NCBI GenBank assembly: GCA_934668515.1
Contig: CAKUNS010000001.1
Location: forward strand, 56,206 to 120,205
Reading direction: 5' to 3'
From: an uncultured Eggerthellaceae bacterium
GTDB lineage: Bacteria; Actinomycetota; Coriobacteriia; Coriobacteriales; Eggerthellaceae
DNA: 64,000 bases
In this document: positions 51,575 through 60,663 of the stretch, in pieces
Layout: each line of letters begins with the position of its first letter
Numbering within the stretch: the stretch's first letter is position 1
Translations under genes and position numbers: made by a program
The notes under the pieces: generated by a model
Told to the model about the DNA's origin: nothing
The model's database searches: none
The model's input: only the letters and a program-made list of their open reading frames with translations

Positions 51575-51871
51575 CGTTTGCCGGGGGAGAGCGGCATTTG
51601 CTGACGCAGTTGAAAGGCGGGCTTGCTGGCGTGGCAGATGTGCGGGCGACGCTTGGAGCGTTTGCCCGCCTGACGTCACGGCGGCGAACCGCTGACCGAG
51701 GCAGTCGGCACGGCGTCGGCGCAGTGTCCGAATGCATTAAAATGAGAGACAGTGTGTCTGGCGGTTTCGTCTAGAGTAGACGCTGTTGAGCTTAAGCGAT
51801 GCGCTGGCTTTTGCCTGTCGATCGACAGGTGAAAAAGCAAGCGTGTTCATGCTTTTGAACAGGAGGAATGC
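51575..51871 (+). promoter_or_regulatory. Gap before fbp with a perfect 16-base palindrome
   Basis: No gene is supported between the terminator and fbp. CCTGTCGATCGACAGG at 51814-51829 is perfectly palindromic and flanked by GCTTTT and AAAAGC arms, so it is either an operator or a long leader hairpin (51807-51838) about 35 bases before the fbp start. The region 51720-51780 is comparatively A+T-rich and may hold the promoter. Confidence 0.45.
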
Positions 51872-53272
51872 ATGGAAGCTGAAGCGTGCGGATCGAAGGG
51901 CCTTTTGCAGCAGGCCAATGAAGGAGGCCGTGTATTCTTCGTCTCCGACCCCCATGGCGAAAGCAGGATTTTCTCGCAGATCGTCGATGGCGAATGCGCA
52001 GGTTTGGGTGGAGCTGCCGATTACGTCCATCTGGTTGGCGATGTCTATGACCGAGGTCCTGCCGCGGAACTGATCATGGATAAGATCGCCGACATGGACA
52101 ACCTTGATATCCAGTGGGGCAACCATGATGTGGTGTGGATGGGCGCGGCTCTTGGCAACCGTGGCTGCATCGCGCACGTTGTTCGCAATTGTGCGCGCTA
52201 TGGCAATCTTGATATTCTTGACGCGTATGGCATCGATCGTGCGCAGCTCGAGAAGTTTGCCGCAACCGCTTATGCTGACGACCCTTGCGTGGCGTTCGGT
52301 CTGAAAGAAACCAACGGTTTGCCTGACAACCTGATCGAGCTGAACGTTAAAGTTCAAAAGGCCATGGCCATCATCCAGTTCAAGGTGGAAGCGCAGCTCA
52401 TCAACGAGAATCCTGCTTTCAACCTTCAGGATCGCAAGCTGATGAACGCGATCGATTTCGCTGCGAACACCGTGGTAGTCGACGGAGCCGAGTATCCGCT
52501 GACAGATACGGTGTTCCCCACGGTGGATCCCGCCGATCCGAACAAATTTACTGATCAAGAGGAAGAAGTCATTGCGGCGTTACAGCAGTCCTTCCAGAGC
52601 AGTGAGCGCCTGAAGCGTCATATTGACGTGCTGCTGCGCAAGGGCGGGATGTATCGCATTTGCGGGAACGACCTTGTATTCCATGCGTGCGTGCCCCTGA
52701 ACGCCGACGGCTCGCTGATGGAGGCCGACTTCCTTGGTCGCCCGCTTAAGGGCAAAGCCCTTCTTGACGAGGTCGACCGCGTTGTTCGCGAGGCGTTCCT
52801 TTCTAAGGACGAGGAAGCGAAGAAGCGCGGTGGCGACTTGCTGTGGTACCTGTGGCTTGGCCAAGGCTCGCCGTTGTTCGCGAAAAGCAAGATGGCGACC
52901 TTCGAGATTTACTACATCGCCGACAAGGCTGCTCGCAAAGAGGTCAAGAACGCGTTTTACTCCCTGCTTGACGACGAGATGGCTATTGACGGCATCTTCC
53001 GCGATTTCGGGATGGACCCTAACCGCTCGCGTATCGTGTGCGGTCATGTTCCCGTAAAGGTTAAGGATGGCGAAAATCCTGTCCGTTGCGGCGGCAAGAT
53101 CGTTATGATCGACGGCGGTATGTCGAAGGCGTACCGCAAGACTACCGGCCTTGCCGGCATGGTTCTTGTCGAAGACGGTGTGGTTGGCCAGCAAGTTTCG
53201 ACTTTATGCCTCATCGGTCAGCCCGAAAGCGATGATGCACCGGCCGAGATTGTCGAGAAGCGCGTTTTGTAA
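51872..53272 (+). CDS. fbp: Class III fructose-1,6-bisphosphatase, compact form
   Basis: 466 residues of the Firmicutes-type Fbp family (calcineurin-like metallophosphatase): FFVSDPHGE, LVGDVYDRGP, DIQWGNHDVVWMGAA, and near the end VCGHVPVKVKDGENPVRCGGK and VIDGGMSKAY. The B. subtilis enzyme is about 670 residues; here the long insert between the DPHGE and GDVYDRG motifs and the C-terminal extension are missing, yet the catalytic motifs remain. Gluconeogenic phosphatase. AGGAGG at 51861-51866 supports the start. Confidence 0.9.
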   Translation: MEAEACGSKGLLQQANEGGRVFFVSDPHGESRIFSQIVDGECAGLGGAADYVHLVGDVYDRGPAAELIMDKIADMDNLDIQWGNHDVVWMGAALGNRGCIAHVVRNCARYGNLDILDAYGIDRAQLEKFAATAYADDPCVAFGLKETNGLPDNLIELNVKVQKAMAIIQFKVEAQLINENPAFNLQDRKLMNAIDFAANTVVVDGAEYPLTDTVFPTVDPADPNKFTDQEEEVIAALQQSFQSSERLKRHIDVLLRKGGMYRICGNDLVFHACVPLNADGSLMEADFLGRPLKGKALLDEVDRVVREAFLSKDEEAKKRGGDLLWYLWLGQGSPLFAKSKMATFEIYYIADKAARKEVKNAFYSLLDDEMAIDGIFRDFGMDPNRSRIVCGHVPVKVKDGENPVRCGGKIVMIDGGMSKAYRKTTGLAGMVLVEDGVVGQQVSTLCLIGQPESDDAPAEIVEKRVL

Positions 53273-53348
53273 ACGCGCGTTGTGCCGCGAGCCTACGGGC
53301 TCAGGGTGCGGTAGAAGAGGGAAGTGCGGGAAAGCAACAGGTAAGAGC

Positions 53349-53870
53349 ATGGCAGCGAATGACGAAATGATCGATATCTATGACGCCGACCATCGAAAGA
53401 CGGGTCGCGTCGAACCGCGCAAGGGCATCTTCCTGAAGGAAGGCGAGTTCATGATGTATGTGCTCGCCGTTATTCAGAACGATCAGGGGAAGTTCCTGAT
53501 CACGCAGCGCGCTTTGGATAAGAAGTGGGCGGCGGGATTGTGGGAGGTTCCCGGCGGCGGCGCATGCGCCGGCGAGGACTCCGCCGCGGCTGTTGTGCGC
53601 GAGGTTTTCGAGGAAACGGGGCTGAACATCGCTGGGAAAACCGGCGAACCTATCTACTCGTACGAGAACGTCGACCTTGAACGCGGCGACAATTATTTCG
53701 TTGATATCTATCACGTGAACATGGCGTTTAATGAGTCGGATGTTCGCATCAGGGAACGTGAGGCGTTGGGGTTTTCACTGGTCGGCTGGGACGATATCGT
53801 CGAACTGAGCAAAAGCGGCAAATTCCTCCACTACGAGCGCCTTTGCCAGGCTCTAGGGAAATCGATCTAG
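53349..53870 (+). CDS. Nudix hydrolase
   Basis: 173 residues. The Nudix box is GGGACAGEDSAAAVVREVFEETGL, matching Gx5Ex7REVxEEtGL-type spacing near residues 72-95. The N-terminal MIDIYDADHRKTGRVE resembles the isopentenyl-diphosphate isomerase-like/YfcD Nudix subgroup. Substrate unknown. Start ATG 53349 precedes the conserved region closely. It follows fbp by about 75 bases. Confidence 0.85.
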   Translation: MAANDEMIDIYDADHRKTGRVEPRKGIFLKEGEFMMYVLAVIQNDQGKFLITQRALDKKWAAGLWEVPGGGACAGEDSAAAVVREVFEETGLNIAGKTGEPIYSYENVDLERGDNYFVDIYHVNMAFNESDVRIREREALGFSLVGWDDIVELSKSGKFLHYERLCQALGKSI

Positions 53871-54075
53871 AAAAGCGGGAAAGCCGCTATTCAAGTAAGC
53901 GCTCAAGGCCTCGACGTGTCGGGGTCTTGTTGATTCAAGCGCGTTGCGCTTCTTGTTAAATTTCGGCAATGGGTCTGGCGTGTTTTCCTAAAATACGAAC
54001 GCGCCTGTGCGGCACGTGTTACCATCCCTGATACGCGCTTAACGGGCGCTAACTTTTATGTATGGAGAAAGCAGT

Positions 54076-55107
54076 ATGCCAACAACGATCTACAAACGAC
54101 GCTTGCCTATCCCTCAGGAAATCCGCGAGGAAATGCCCCTTTCGCCCGAGCTTGTCGAGGCGAAGAAGACATTCGACGCGCAGGTTGCCGACGTGATCTC
54201 GGGCGACAACAACAAGAAACTCCTGGTCATCGGCCCGTGCTCGGCCGACCGCGAGGATTCTGTTCTTGAGTACGTCAACCGTTTGGCAAAGGTTGCCGAG
54301 AAGGTTCAAGACAAACTGGTCATCATCCCGCGCGTTTATACGAACAAGCCGCGCACTAAGGGCACGGGTTACAAGGGCCTTTTGCATCAGCCCGATCCCG
54401 AGGGCGGCGTCGACCTGCTTGAGGGGATCAAGGCCATCCGCCGCATGCACCTGCGCGTCATCGAGACGACGGGCCTGTTCACCGCCGACGAGATGCTTTA
54501 TCCCGACAACTATCGTTTTTTGTTCGACCTGCTTGCCTACTCGGCGGTCGGTGCGCGTTCCGTCGAGAACCAAGATCACCGTCAGGTTGCCAGCGGCGTC
54601 GAGGTTCCCGTGGGCATGAAGAATCCCACCGGTGGTTCCACCAGCGTCATGTTGAACTCCATTTACGCAGCTCAGCAGCCGCAGAATTTCATCTACCGCA
54701 ACTGGGATGTCACCACGACGGGCAATCCGTACGCTCATGCAGTTCTTCGCGGCTACAAGGGGCTTGACGATGTGAACTACCCCAACTACCACTTCGAGTA
54801 CCTTGAGCGTTTGGCCGATGCATATTGCACGGGCGAGTATCAGAACCCTGCCGTGATCATCGACTGCAACCATGACAACTCGGGAAAAAGGCCGCTTGAG
54901 CAGCCGCGTATCGTGAACGAGGTGCTGGGAAGCTGCAAGCGCTCCGAAAAGATCGCGGGCATTATCCGTGGCTTCATGGTCGAAAGCTACATCGAGGACG
55001 GCAACCAGCCGGTTGATGGCGGCGTGTTCGGCAAATCGATCACCGACGCTTGCTTGGGCTGGGAGAAGTCCGAGCGCTTGATTTACGATCTGGCAGAACA
55101 AATTTAG
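54076..55107 (+). CDS. aroF: 3-deoxy-7-phosphoheptulonate (DAHP) synthase, class I
   Basis: 343 residues: VIGPCSADRED, RVYTNKPRT, VGMKNPTGGST, IIDCNHDNSGK and GVFGKSITDACLGW are the AroFGH-type motifs. It condenses phosphoenolpyruvate and erythrose-4-phosphate as the first step of aromatic synthesis. ATG 54076 follows GGAGAAAG; an upstream ATG at 54058 is less likely. Which allosteric type cannot be read. A terminator follows. Confidence 0.94.
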   Translation: MPTTIYKRRLPIPQEIREEMPLSPELVEAKKTFDAQVADVISGDNNKKLLVIGPCSADREDSVLEYVNRLAKVAEKVQDKLVIIPRVYTNKPRTKGTGYKGLLHQPDPEGGVDLLEGIKAIRRMHLRVIETTGLFTADEMLYPDNYRFLFDLLAYSAVGARSVENQDHRQVASGVEVPVGMKNPTGGSTSVMLNSIYAAQQPQNFIYRNWDVTTTGNPYAHAVLRGYKGLDDVNYPNYHFEYLERLADAYCTGEYQNPAVIIDCNHDNSGKRPLEQPRIVNEVLGSCKRSEKIAGIIRGFMVESYIEDGNQPVDGGVFGKSITDACLGWEKSERLIYDLAEQI

Positions 55108-55135
55108 GCTGCCAGCTCTAACCGCAAATCTGCAT

Positions 55136-55173
55136 GGGCTGTAGGCGGATTTCGCCTGCAGCCCGTTTTATTT
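55136..55173 (+). terminator. Terminator after DAHP synthase
   Basis: GGGCTGTAGGCG (55136-55147) pairs with CGCCTGCAGCCC (55153-55164, one T-G pair) and is followed by GTTTTATTT. It overlaps the end of the convergent HD-domain gene. Confidence 0.88.
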
Positions 55174-55956
55174 CCCGGGCGTTTTCATCGGCTGTTTCGA
55201 CAGCTCGAGGAGTTCACGTGCGAACTCGACGTTGTCGAGTGCCGCTTGCGAGCGCATGAATCGCCGATCGAAGCATTTCTCGCCCAGACGGAAGCGGTCG
55301 AGCCCGTCGGCGTCTTTCAGCGTAAGGTACACGAAAGCTGCGTCGGCTTGTGCGTTATCGGGGGCGGCATCCAAAAGCCCGCCTTCGCCCTTAATGGCCT
55401 TAACGCCGTCGTCATCGTCTCGATCGTGCCAGCGAACAGCCAGGAACGTTCGCGGATCGAACGTCAACAAGCCTTCGCTTCCCGCGTCACGATAATAGTC
55501 CGAGGCACGACACCCATGCCCGGTGTCCATGTACGGGTTCTTCCTGCGAGAGTCGTGAAAGACCGCCGCCATGGCGAGCGCGTTCATGTCGGTGTCGTTT
55601 AGGCCGGCGGCATCTCCCAGCGTTAGCGCCAGCATGAGGACGCGAGCCCAGTGGGGTCGGAAGTGGATGGCGCCGCCCGTGGTCCAGGGATCAAGCTTGT
55701 CGTCCATGAAGTGAAGCCAATGCAGGTACAGGTGCTTGACACGCTCGGACGGGGCAAGGTAGGCAAGGCGTTCGAGCGGCTGGTCAGCGATCTTTTCGGC
55801 AGCAAGCTCCTGCTTGATGATGCCTTGGAACCAGGGCATGTCCATGGATTCTTCCCAGGTGTGTCCGTACGAAGTGAACTCCTCGTCAAGGAACTGCGAG
55901 GCGATTCTTCCTTTCTCGTCGTAAAGAGGCGAGACTTTGTAACGCGGTGCTCCCAT
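55168..55956 (-). CDS. HD-domain metal-dependent phosphohydrolase
   Basis: 262 residues. Metal-binding histidine/aspartate residues are in HWARVLMLAL, FHDSRRK and KDADGLDRFRLG, with a second His in RWHDRDDDD. The first about 100 residues are less conserved. HD proteins cleave phosphate esters or nucleotides; the substrate is unknown. Start at ATG 55956. It stands alone, convergent with DAHP synthase and divergent from the Rrf2 gene. Confidence 0.78.
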   Translation of the reverse strand: MGAPRYKVSPLYDEKGRIASQFLDEEFTSYGHTWEESMDMPWFQGIIKQELAAEKIADQPLERLAYLAPSERVKHLYLHWLHFMDDKLDPWTTGGAIHFRPHWARVLMLALTLGDAAGLNDTDMNALAMAAVFHDSRRKNPYMDTGHGCRASDYYRDAGSEGLLTFDPRTFLAVRWHDRDDDDGVKAIKGEGGLLDAAPDNAQADAAFVYLTLKDADGLDRFRLGEKCFDRRFMRSQAALDNVEFARELLELSKQPMKTPGK

Positions 55957-56061
55957 AACCTGCTGCCTTCCGTCGTGCTGATACTGCTATTTTAGCGTCC
56001 GCTGCTATAATCGATCGTAAAGGTGGGTATTTGTTCTTGATTTGAATTGCCAGGGGGTCTC

Positions 56062-56484
56062 ATGCTTGTTTCGACGAAAGGGCGCTATGCGCTGCGCTTT
56101 CTTATCGATCTTGCCGAGCACGATGCCGAAGGCCCCGTCTCGCTGAAGTCGATCGCCGAGCGTCAGGGCATTTCGAAGAAGTATCTCGAGCGCATCGTGG
56201 CGTGCCTGAACCCGTCGGGAATGCTCCAGATCACGCGCGGTTATCAGGGCGGTTATCGTCTGAACCGCGACCCGTCTATGATCACTATTGCCGAGATCCT
56301 GCAGCTTACCGAGGGCGGGTTCTCGCCGGTTCCTGCGGAAGAGCTTGAGCGCGGTGACGCCTCGACCACGTTCGTGTGGGAAAGCTTGGAAGGCGCCATC
56401 ACCCGCTGTTTGGAGAACATGACGTTGGAACAGGCCGCGGACGCGAGTTCCTTGGAACGAGCGGGCCGCGTCGCCCGAAAGTAA
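56062..56484 (+). CDS. Rrf2-family transcriptional regulator
   Basis: 140 residues. Typical Rrf2 start STKGRYALRFLIDLAEH with winged helix SLKSIAERQGISKKYLERIVACLNPSGMLQITRGYQGGYRL. The three clustered cysteines that hold an iron-sulfur cluster in IscR are absent; only one Cys follows residue 100. It may therefore be CymR-like, sensing cysteine metabolism through a partner. The last 14 codons lie in a repeated hairpin element, so the C-terminus may have been replaced. Confidence 0.88.
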   Translation: MLVSTKGRYALRFLIDLAEHDAEGPVSLKSIAERQGISKKYLERIVACLNPSGMLQITRGYQGGYRLNRDPSMITIAEILQLTEGGFSPVPAEELERGDASTTFVWESLEGAITRCLENMTLEQAADASSLERAGRVARK

Positions 56485-56526
56485 CAAGGCCGCGGACGCG
56501 AGTTCCTTGGAACGAGCGGGCCGCGT
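56432..56526 (+). repeat. 40-bp hairpin element present twice, overlapping the Rrf2 gene end
   Basis: A 40-base sequence at 56432-56471 is repeated exactly at 56487-56526 with a related 15-base spacer. Each copy folds: CGCGG/CCGCG outer arms and GTTCC-TT-GGAAC inner arms. The first copy encodes the end of the Rrf2 protein; the second follows its stop. It may be a repetitive extragenic-type element or a slippage duplication. Confidence 0.85.
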
Positions 56527-56595
56527 AGCTCAAAGTAGCAAAGAGCCAAATGTGGGGCGAAAAATCTGACATCCATACCTGCGTACGGCGAGGGC

Positions 56596-56601
56596 TATAA
56601 T
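56596..56601 (+). promoter_or_regulatory. Possible -10 element before the thioesterase gene
   Basis: TATAAT stands 39 bases before the ATG in a region between the repeat and the gene. No good -35 lies 16-18 bases upstream, so the call is weak. Confidence 0.35.
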
Positions 56602-56640
56602 AAGCCCCGTTTGTTGAATTCTTAGACGAAGGCGGTGCGC

Positions 56641-57372
56641 ATGCCTCTCGAGCTTTCTCTTCCATATCAGCTTCGTACCAGCGATTTCGATCGTTTCGAT
56701 CGTCTTAAGCCCGCATCGGCGCTTGATATCTTCCAGGATATCGCCTCGATTCAGGCCGAGGACATGGGCATTGGGTATGACCGCATGGTTTCCGAGGGCG
56801 TTTTCTGGGCTGTTGCGCGCACGAAACTCGAGATCGTTCAGAACCCGGCTATGCACAGCGTCGCGACTGCGCGTACGTGGCCGCATTCCCCTTCGCGTTT
56901 GTTCTTCCAGCGTGATTATGCAATGACCGACGCCGATGGCAACATGGTAGCGAAGGCCAGAAGCGAGTGGATGTTGCTGAACACCGAAACGCGCACGATC
57001 GAATCGGTGCTTGACCACTGCGATGTCGATGGCGATTTCTGCGAGGACCGCATGTTCGCCGACAAAGTCCGCCGCACCAAGCCGTTCTTGCTGGAAGAGG
57101 CAACCGAGCCGCTAATGGAGGTTGTCGCTAAGCCAAGCGACGCCGACACGAACGGGCACGTGAATAACGCTTGTTATGCCACATACGTGCTTGATGTGCT
57201 GGACCTTGGCGCCAACGAGCAGATCAAGACGCTGCAGATCGATTATCGACACGAGATCCGCGTGGGTGATCGAATTCAGATCGCTGTGAAGCGCGATGGC
57301 AAGACCATCCTTGCTCAGGGCATGAACGGGTCTGACGAGGCTTCGTTCACCTGCGAGATCGTCTTGGCCTAA
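56641..57372 (+). CDS. Acyl-ACP thioesterase (hotdog fold)
   Basis: 243 residues with two hotdog halves: LPYQLRTSDFDRFDRLKPASALDIFQDIASIQAEDMG at the start and the second half with DADTNGHVNNACYATYVLD, where Asn and His of the catalytic motif are seen. It releases fatty acids from acyl carrier protein. ATG 56641 is preferred over GTG 56635; GAAGGCGG precedes both. Two-domain bacterial FatA/FatB-like proteins have this length. Confidence 0.86.
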   Translation: MPLELSLPYQLRTSDFDRFDRLKPASALDIFQDIASIQAEDMGIGYDRMVSEGVFWAVARTKLEIVQNPAMHSVATARTWPHSPSRLFFQRDYAMTDADGNMVAKARSEWMLLNTETRTIESVLDHCDVDGDFCEDRMFADKVRRTKPFLLEEATEPLMEVVAKPSDADTNGHVNNACYATYVLDVLDLGANEQIKTLQIDYRHEIRVGDRIQIAVKRDGKTILAQGMNGSDEASFTCEIVLA

Positions 57373-57477
57373 GAGAGCTCGCTGCGAAACGGCAACCCGC
57401 TTCAGCGTTTCTGCCTGGTGGCGCGTTTCGATGCTTCTGGCCAGCCGGCTCGCCCCAACAATGCGAATTAGATGCAA

Positions 57478-57509
57478 AAAGGACTGTTGACGCAGGTCAA
57501 CAGTCCTTT
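57478..57509. terminator. Bidirectional terminator between the thioesterase and hemH
   Basis: AAAGGACTGTTGAC pairs perfectly with GTCAACAGTCCTTT over a 4-base loop, with A and T runs on both sides, serving both convergent genes. Confidence 0.93.
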
Positions 57510-57531
57510 CGTTGTATGTTGCGCGTTTGTG

Positions 57532-58596
57532 CTAAAGATCGAACTTGCCAGCGGCGATAGCCTTGTCAAGCACGTCGCGGATGACGGCAACTTGCTGGTC
57601 GCTTGCGTTTAGGCAGGGGACCCAATTGAAGCGTCCTTCGGTATTGCACGCGGCCTGAATGTCGCCGCCGGTTTGCGCGCAGGTGGTCAGGGGCGTTTTC
57701 TGTTCGCCTTCCAGGGCAGGGCAAAGCTCGTTTGGAACGTCGAACAGCGTCTCCAGGCAATCGATGGCGAATCCAGGGCAGCCGAAGAACACGCGGAAAT
57801 CCTTGTCGCGCCACTTTGGCAGCAGATGAATGGACAAAGGCGACACCCATGCATCTTCTTTATGCCCGAACACGCTTTGGAACGAGACGGTGATCTCGGC
57901 GGCGGGCATGCCAAGGTTCTGAGCGATCAGCGCAACGGTCTGGTTGATTTGCTTGCGGTAATTGTCGCCGTTGGCTTCGTCTTTGAGTGGGATGGCGTGG
58001 AACGACAGCATAAGATGGTCGCTGCCGTTGGGGTCGAACCCGCTTTCACGAATTTGATCCGCGATTGCCTGAATGTACAGCGGGTTGTCGTGGTAGTCCT
58101 CGATTACGCAGGTCGCGGGCCTCCAACCAACATCTTTTCGTGCTCGCTTGTACGCGTCGACGACGGACAGCGTGTTGGAGAATGCCTTCTGCGGATACAG
58201 CGGCAGAAGGATGACGTTGTCGCAACGCAGGTCGCGCAGTTCGGCAAGCACGCTGTTCATGGAGGGCTCGCCGTAGCTCATGGCGCTGCGCACGACGTAT
58301 TCCGCTTCGTCGCCTTCTTTTCGATCGGCATCGAAGGAAGCTTGAAGTTTCCCGGCGAGTTTTTGCTGGGTGAAGATGAGCGGCGACCCTTCGGGCTGCC
58401 AAATGAATTCGTAACGCTTGGCGGAAGCGAACTTGCGCTTCGGCAGGATGTGGCGGTAGACGATGTATTTCCAGATTGGCTTGGGCATCTGGCAGATGCG
58501 GTCGTCAAGCAGGAACTCGCGAAGATACGCCTCAATATCATCGGGATCGGTTGAAGAAGGCGATCCGGTGTTTGCGATGATGATTCCCGTTCTCAT
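57532..58596 (-). CDS. hemH: Ferrochelatase (HemH/CpfC family)
   Basis: 354 residues from ATG 58596. The start TGIIIANTGSP, the metal-site His in LMLSFHAIP and the Glu in GFAIDCLETLFDV are ferrochelatase hallmarks. It inserts iron into coproporphyrin III or protoporphyrin. No hemE, hemG or hemQ is in the window, so this terminal heme gene is separate from the siroheme block. AGGGG precedes the start. A 4-Cys cluster is not evident, though ELCPAL and TTCAQTGGD contain cysteines. Confidence 0.92.
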   Translation of the reverse strand: MRTGIIIANTGSPSSTDPDDIEAYLREFLLDDRICQMPKPIWKYIVYRHILPKRKFASAKRYEFIWQPEGSPLIFTQQKLAGKLQASFDADRKEGDEAEYVVRSAMSYGEPSMNSVLAELRDLRCDNVILLPLYPQKAFSNTLSVVDAYKRARKDVGWRPATCVIEDYHDNPLYIQAIADQIRESGFDPNGSDHLMLSFHAIPLKDEANGDNYRKQINQTVALIAQNLGMPAAEITVSFQSVFGHKEDAWVSPLSIHLLPKWRDKDFRVFFGCPGFAIDCLETLFDVPNELCPALEGEQKTPLTTCAQTGGDIQAACNTEGRFNWVPCLNASDQQVAVIRDVLDKAIAAGKFDL

Positions 58597-58789
58597 GCGA
58601 CCCCTTTGATCGATCGGAATTTTACCCAATCTAACATACGTGACGGCTTCGGGGTTGGCGCTATTCGCTGCCGATCAAGTCTCCATGTTGGAGGGGCACG
58701 GCTGGTCCTTAGTGCGGTTGATGCCGAGCGGGCGGGATGGCTCGGGCGGCATCTGTTTTAGTGGGAGCCCACAGCCCTGTAATTGCTTG

Positions 58790-59605
58790 CTAAACGTACA
58801 GCTCGGGGCGGCGGTGGCGAAAGACAGGGATCGCGTCGCGCATGGCGGTCGTTGCGGCGGGGTTGATTTCCGCAATCAAGACCCGTGGCTTGTTGTCGGT
58901 CGTCTGCACGATCGTGCTTCCGTTCGGGGCAACGGCCATGGAATGTCCGACGTAGCCTTCCCCTGCGCGGCAGACTCCTGCCACGTGCATTTCGTTCTCG
59001 AGCGCACGCGCGCGAAGAAGCGTTTCCCATTGGTCGGCCTTCGTGGGGCCGTCAACCCAGCCGGCAGGGAACAGCATCAGGTCGCACCCCGCAAGGGCGG
59101 CAGCGCGTGAAAGCTCGGGAAAGCGCAGGTCGTAGCAAATTCCCAAGCCGATCTTCCCGAACGGGGTGGCGACGGGCGTAAACAGCGCACTGCCTGGGGT
59201 CGCGCGATCGGATTCGGCGGGGCTCCCCGCATCGAACAAGTGCGTTTTGCGGTAAGAGCCGCGACGGCGGCCGCAGTCGTCCACCAGCACAGCGGTGTTG
59301 AAGGGCTTGGCGGGATCGGCCGGATTTTTCTCGTTCATGGTGAACAGCACCCAAACGCCCGCTTCGGCGGCAAGCTGACTGATCGCGGTGGCGAAGGGGC
59401 CGTCTATCGACTCGGCCGCTGCAGCATACTCGCCCGCGTCAAGTTCGAAGGGGGACATGAAAAACTCGGGGAAGGCCACGATGGCCGCCCCGAGTTCCTT
59501 TGCTTCGAATATCGCGTTGCGTGCTTGTTCGACGACGTTGCCGTCGATAGGCGTTCCCGTTTGAGCGAGGGCGATTTTGAAAGGCTCTGCCTGCGCTATT
59601 TGCAT
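58790..59605 (-). CDS. Carbon-nitrogen hydrolase (nitrilase superfamily, omega-amidase-like)
   Basis: 271 residues with the catalytic triad: Glu in VAFPEFFMS, Lys in YRKTHLFD and Cys in GICYDLRFPE. YDLRFPELSR and FPAGW are typical of NIT2/omega-amidase-type members, which deamidate alpha-keto amides or damaged metabolites. Start at ATG 59605. It lies after the BASS transporter on the same strand, with a 61-base gap. Confidence 0.88.
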   Translation of the reverse strand: MQIAQAEPFKIALAQTGTPIDGNVVEQARNAIFEAKELGAAIVAFPEFFMSPFELDAGEYAAAAESIDGPFATAISQLAAEAGVWVLFTMNEKNPADPAKPFNTAVLVDDCGRRRGSYRKTHLFDAGSPAESDRATPGSALFTPVATPFGKIGLGICYDLRFPELSRAAALAGCDLMLFPAGWVDGPTKADQWETLLRARALENEMHVAGVCRAGEGYVGHSMAVAPNGSTIVQTTDNKPRVLIAEINPAATTAMRDAIPVFRHRRPELYV

Positions 59606-59666
59606 CTCTTTATCTTTCTGCCTTGCCGAAGTTGCTTGTGCGGCTGAAACGGGGATGCGCGTCATG

Positions 59667-60647
59667 TTACTCGCCAGCCTGCGCTTTGCTGCCCAGGCGC
59701 GTTGCTTGCGCGGGCTCTTCGAGCTTGCGGACGCGTGCGCTGGCAAGAATGGATCCGGCGATGTTATGCCAAACGCTGAAGATGGCACCGGGCAGCGTGG
59801 CCAGCGGGTTGGCGGCGAAGCTTGCCGCAGCCAGCGTGACGGCCAGACCCGAGTTCTGCATGCCAACTTCAATGGTCAGCGCGGTGGTCTTCGCGAAATC
59901 AAGCTTGAACAAGCGGGCGATGCCGTATCCGGCGCCCATGCCGATTGCGTTGTGAAGGATGACGACGGCCAGAACCAGAACGCCGCTTTCGATGACCTTC
60001 TGCGAGTTCACGGCCATGATGCCCGCAACGATGAAGGCGATGGCACCGACGCTGATCAGGGGCAGTGCCGGGGTGACCTTGCGAACGACGTTCTTCGCCA
60101 ACATGTTGGCCAGGATGCCTGCGGTAACCGGAACCAGGACAACTTGAAGGACGTTCATGAACATGGCCTGGAACGAGACGTTGACCATGGTGTGAGCCAG
60201 GAACCAGACAAGCATGGGGGTCATGATGGGCGCAAGCAGGGTGGATGCAATGGTCATGCCAACCGAGAGCGCGACGTCGCCCTTGGCGATGTAGGTGATG
60301 ACGTTCGATGCGGTGCCGCCTGGGCAGCAGCCAACCAGGATGACACCCAGTGCGATGTCGGTGGGAAGCTGCAGCACGGTAACCAGAAGCCATGCGGAAA
60401 GGGGCATGATGGTGTACTGAGCGATGGCGCCCAGCAGGACTTCCTTAGGATGCGTGAAGACAACCTTGAAGTCGGCCGCGCTGATGGTAAGGCCCATGCC
60501 GAACATGATGACGCCCAGGAAGATGGCCGTATAGCCTGTGGCCCAAGCGAACAGTCCCGGCATGAGGAACGCCCATGCCGAAAGCAGGATGATGATCAGT
60601 GCCACGTAGCGCGTGCAGGTGTTGCCGATTTTCGCGAGGAGCTGCAT
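59667..60647 (-). CDS. BASS-family transporter (bile acid:sodium symporter family, PanS-like context)
   Basis: 326 residues with about ten membrane segments; GCCPGGTASNVITYIAKGDVALSV and EVGMQNSGLAV carry the crossover motifs of BASS proteins. The family imports bile acids, pyruvate or ketopantoate. It starts 16 bases after panC, so it is probably cotranscribed with panC, which points to a pantoate or ketopantoate carrier like PanS. The C-terminus ends in a polar tail. Confidence 0.85.
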   Translation of the reverse strand: MQLLAKIGNTCTRYVALIIILLSAWAFLMPGLFAWATGYTAIFLGVIMFGMGLTISAADFKVVFTHPKEVLLGAIAQYTIMPLSAWLLVTVLQLPTDIALGVILVGCCPGGTASNVITYIAKGDVALSVGMTIASTLLAPIMTPMLVWFLAHTMVNVSFQAMFMNVLQVVLVPVTAGILANMLAKNVVRKVTPALPLISVGAIAFIVAGIMAVNSQKVIESGVLVLAVVILHNAIGMGAGYGIARLFKLDFAKTTALTIEVGMQNSGLAVTLAAASFAANPLATLPGAIFSVWHNIAGSILASARVRKLEEPAQATRLGSKAQAGE

Positions 60648-60663
60648 GGTGGTCCTTTCTTCC

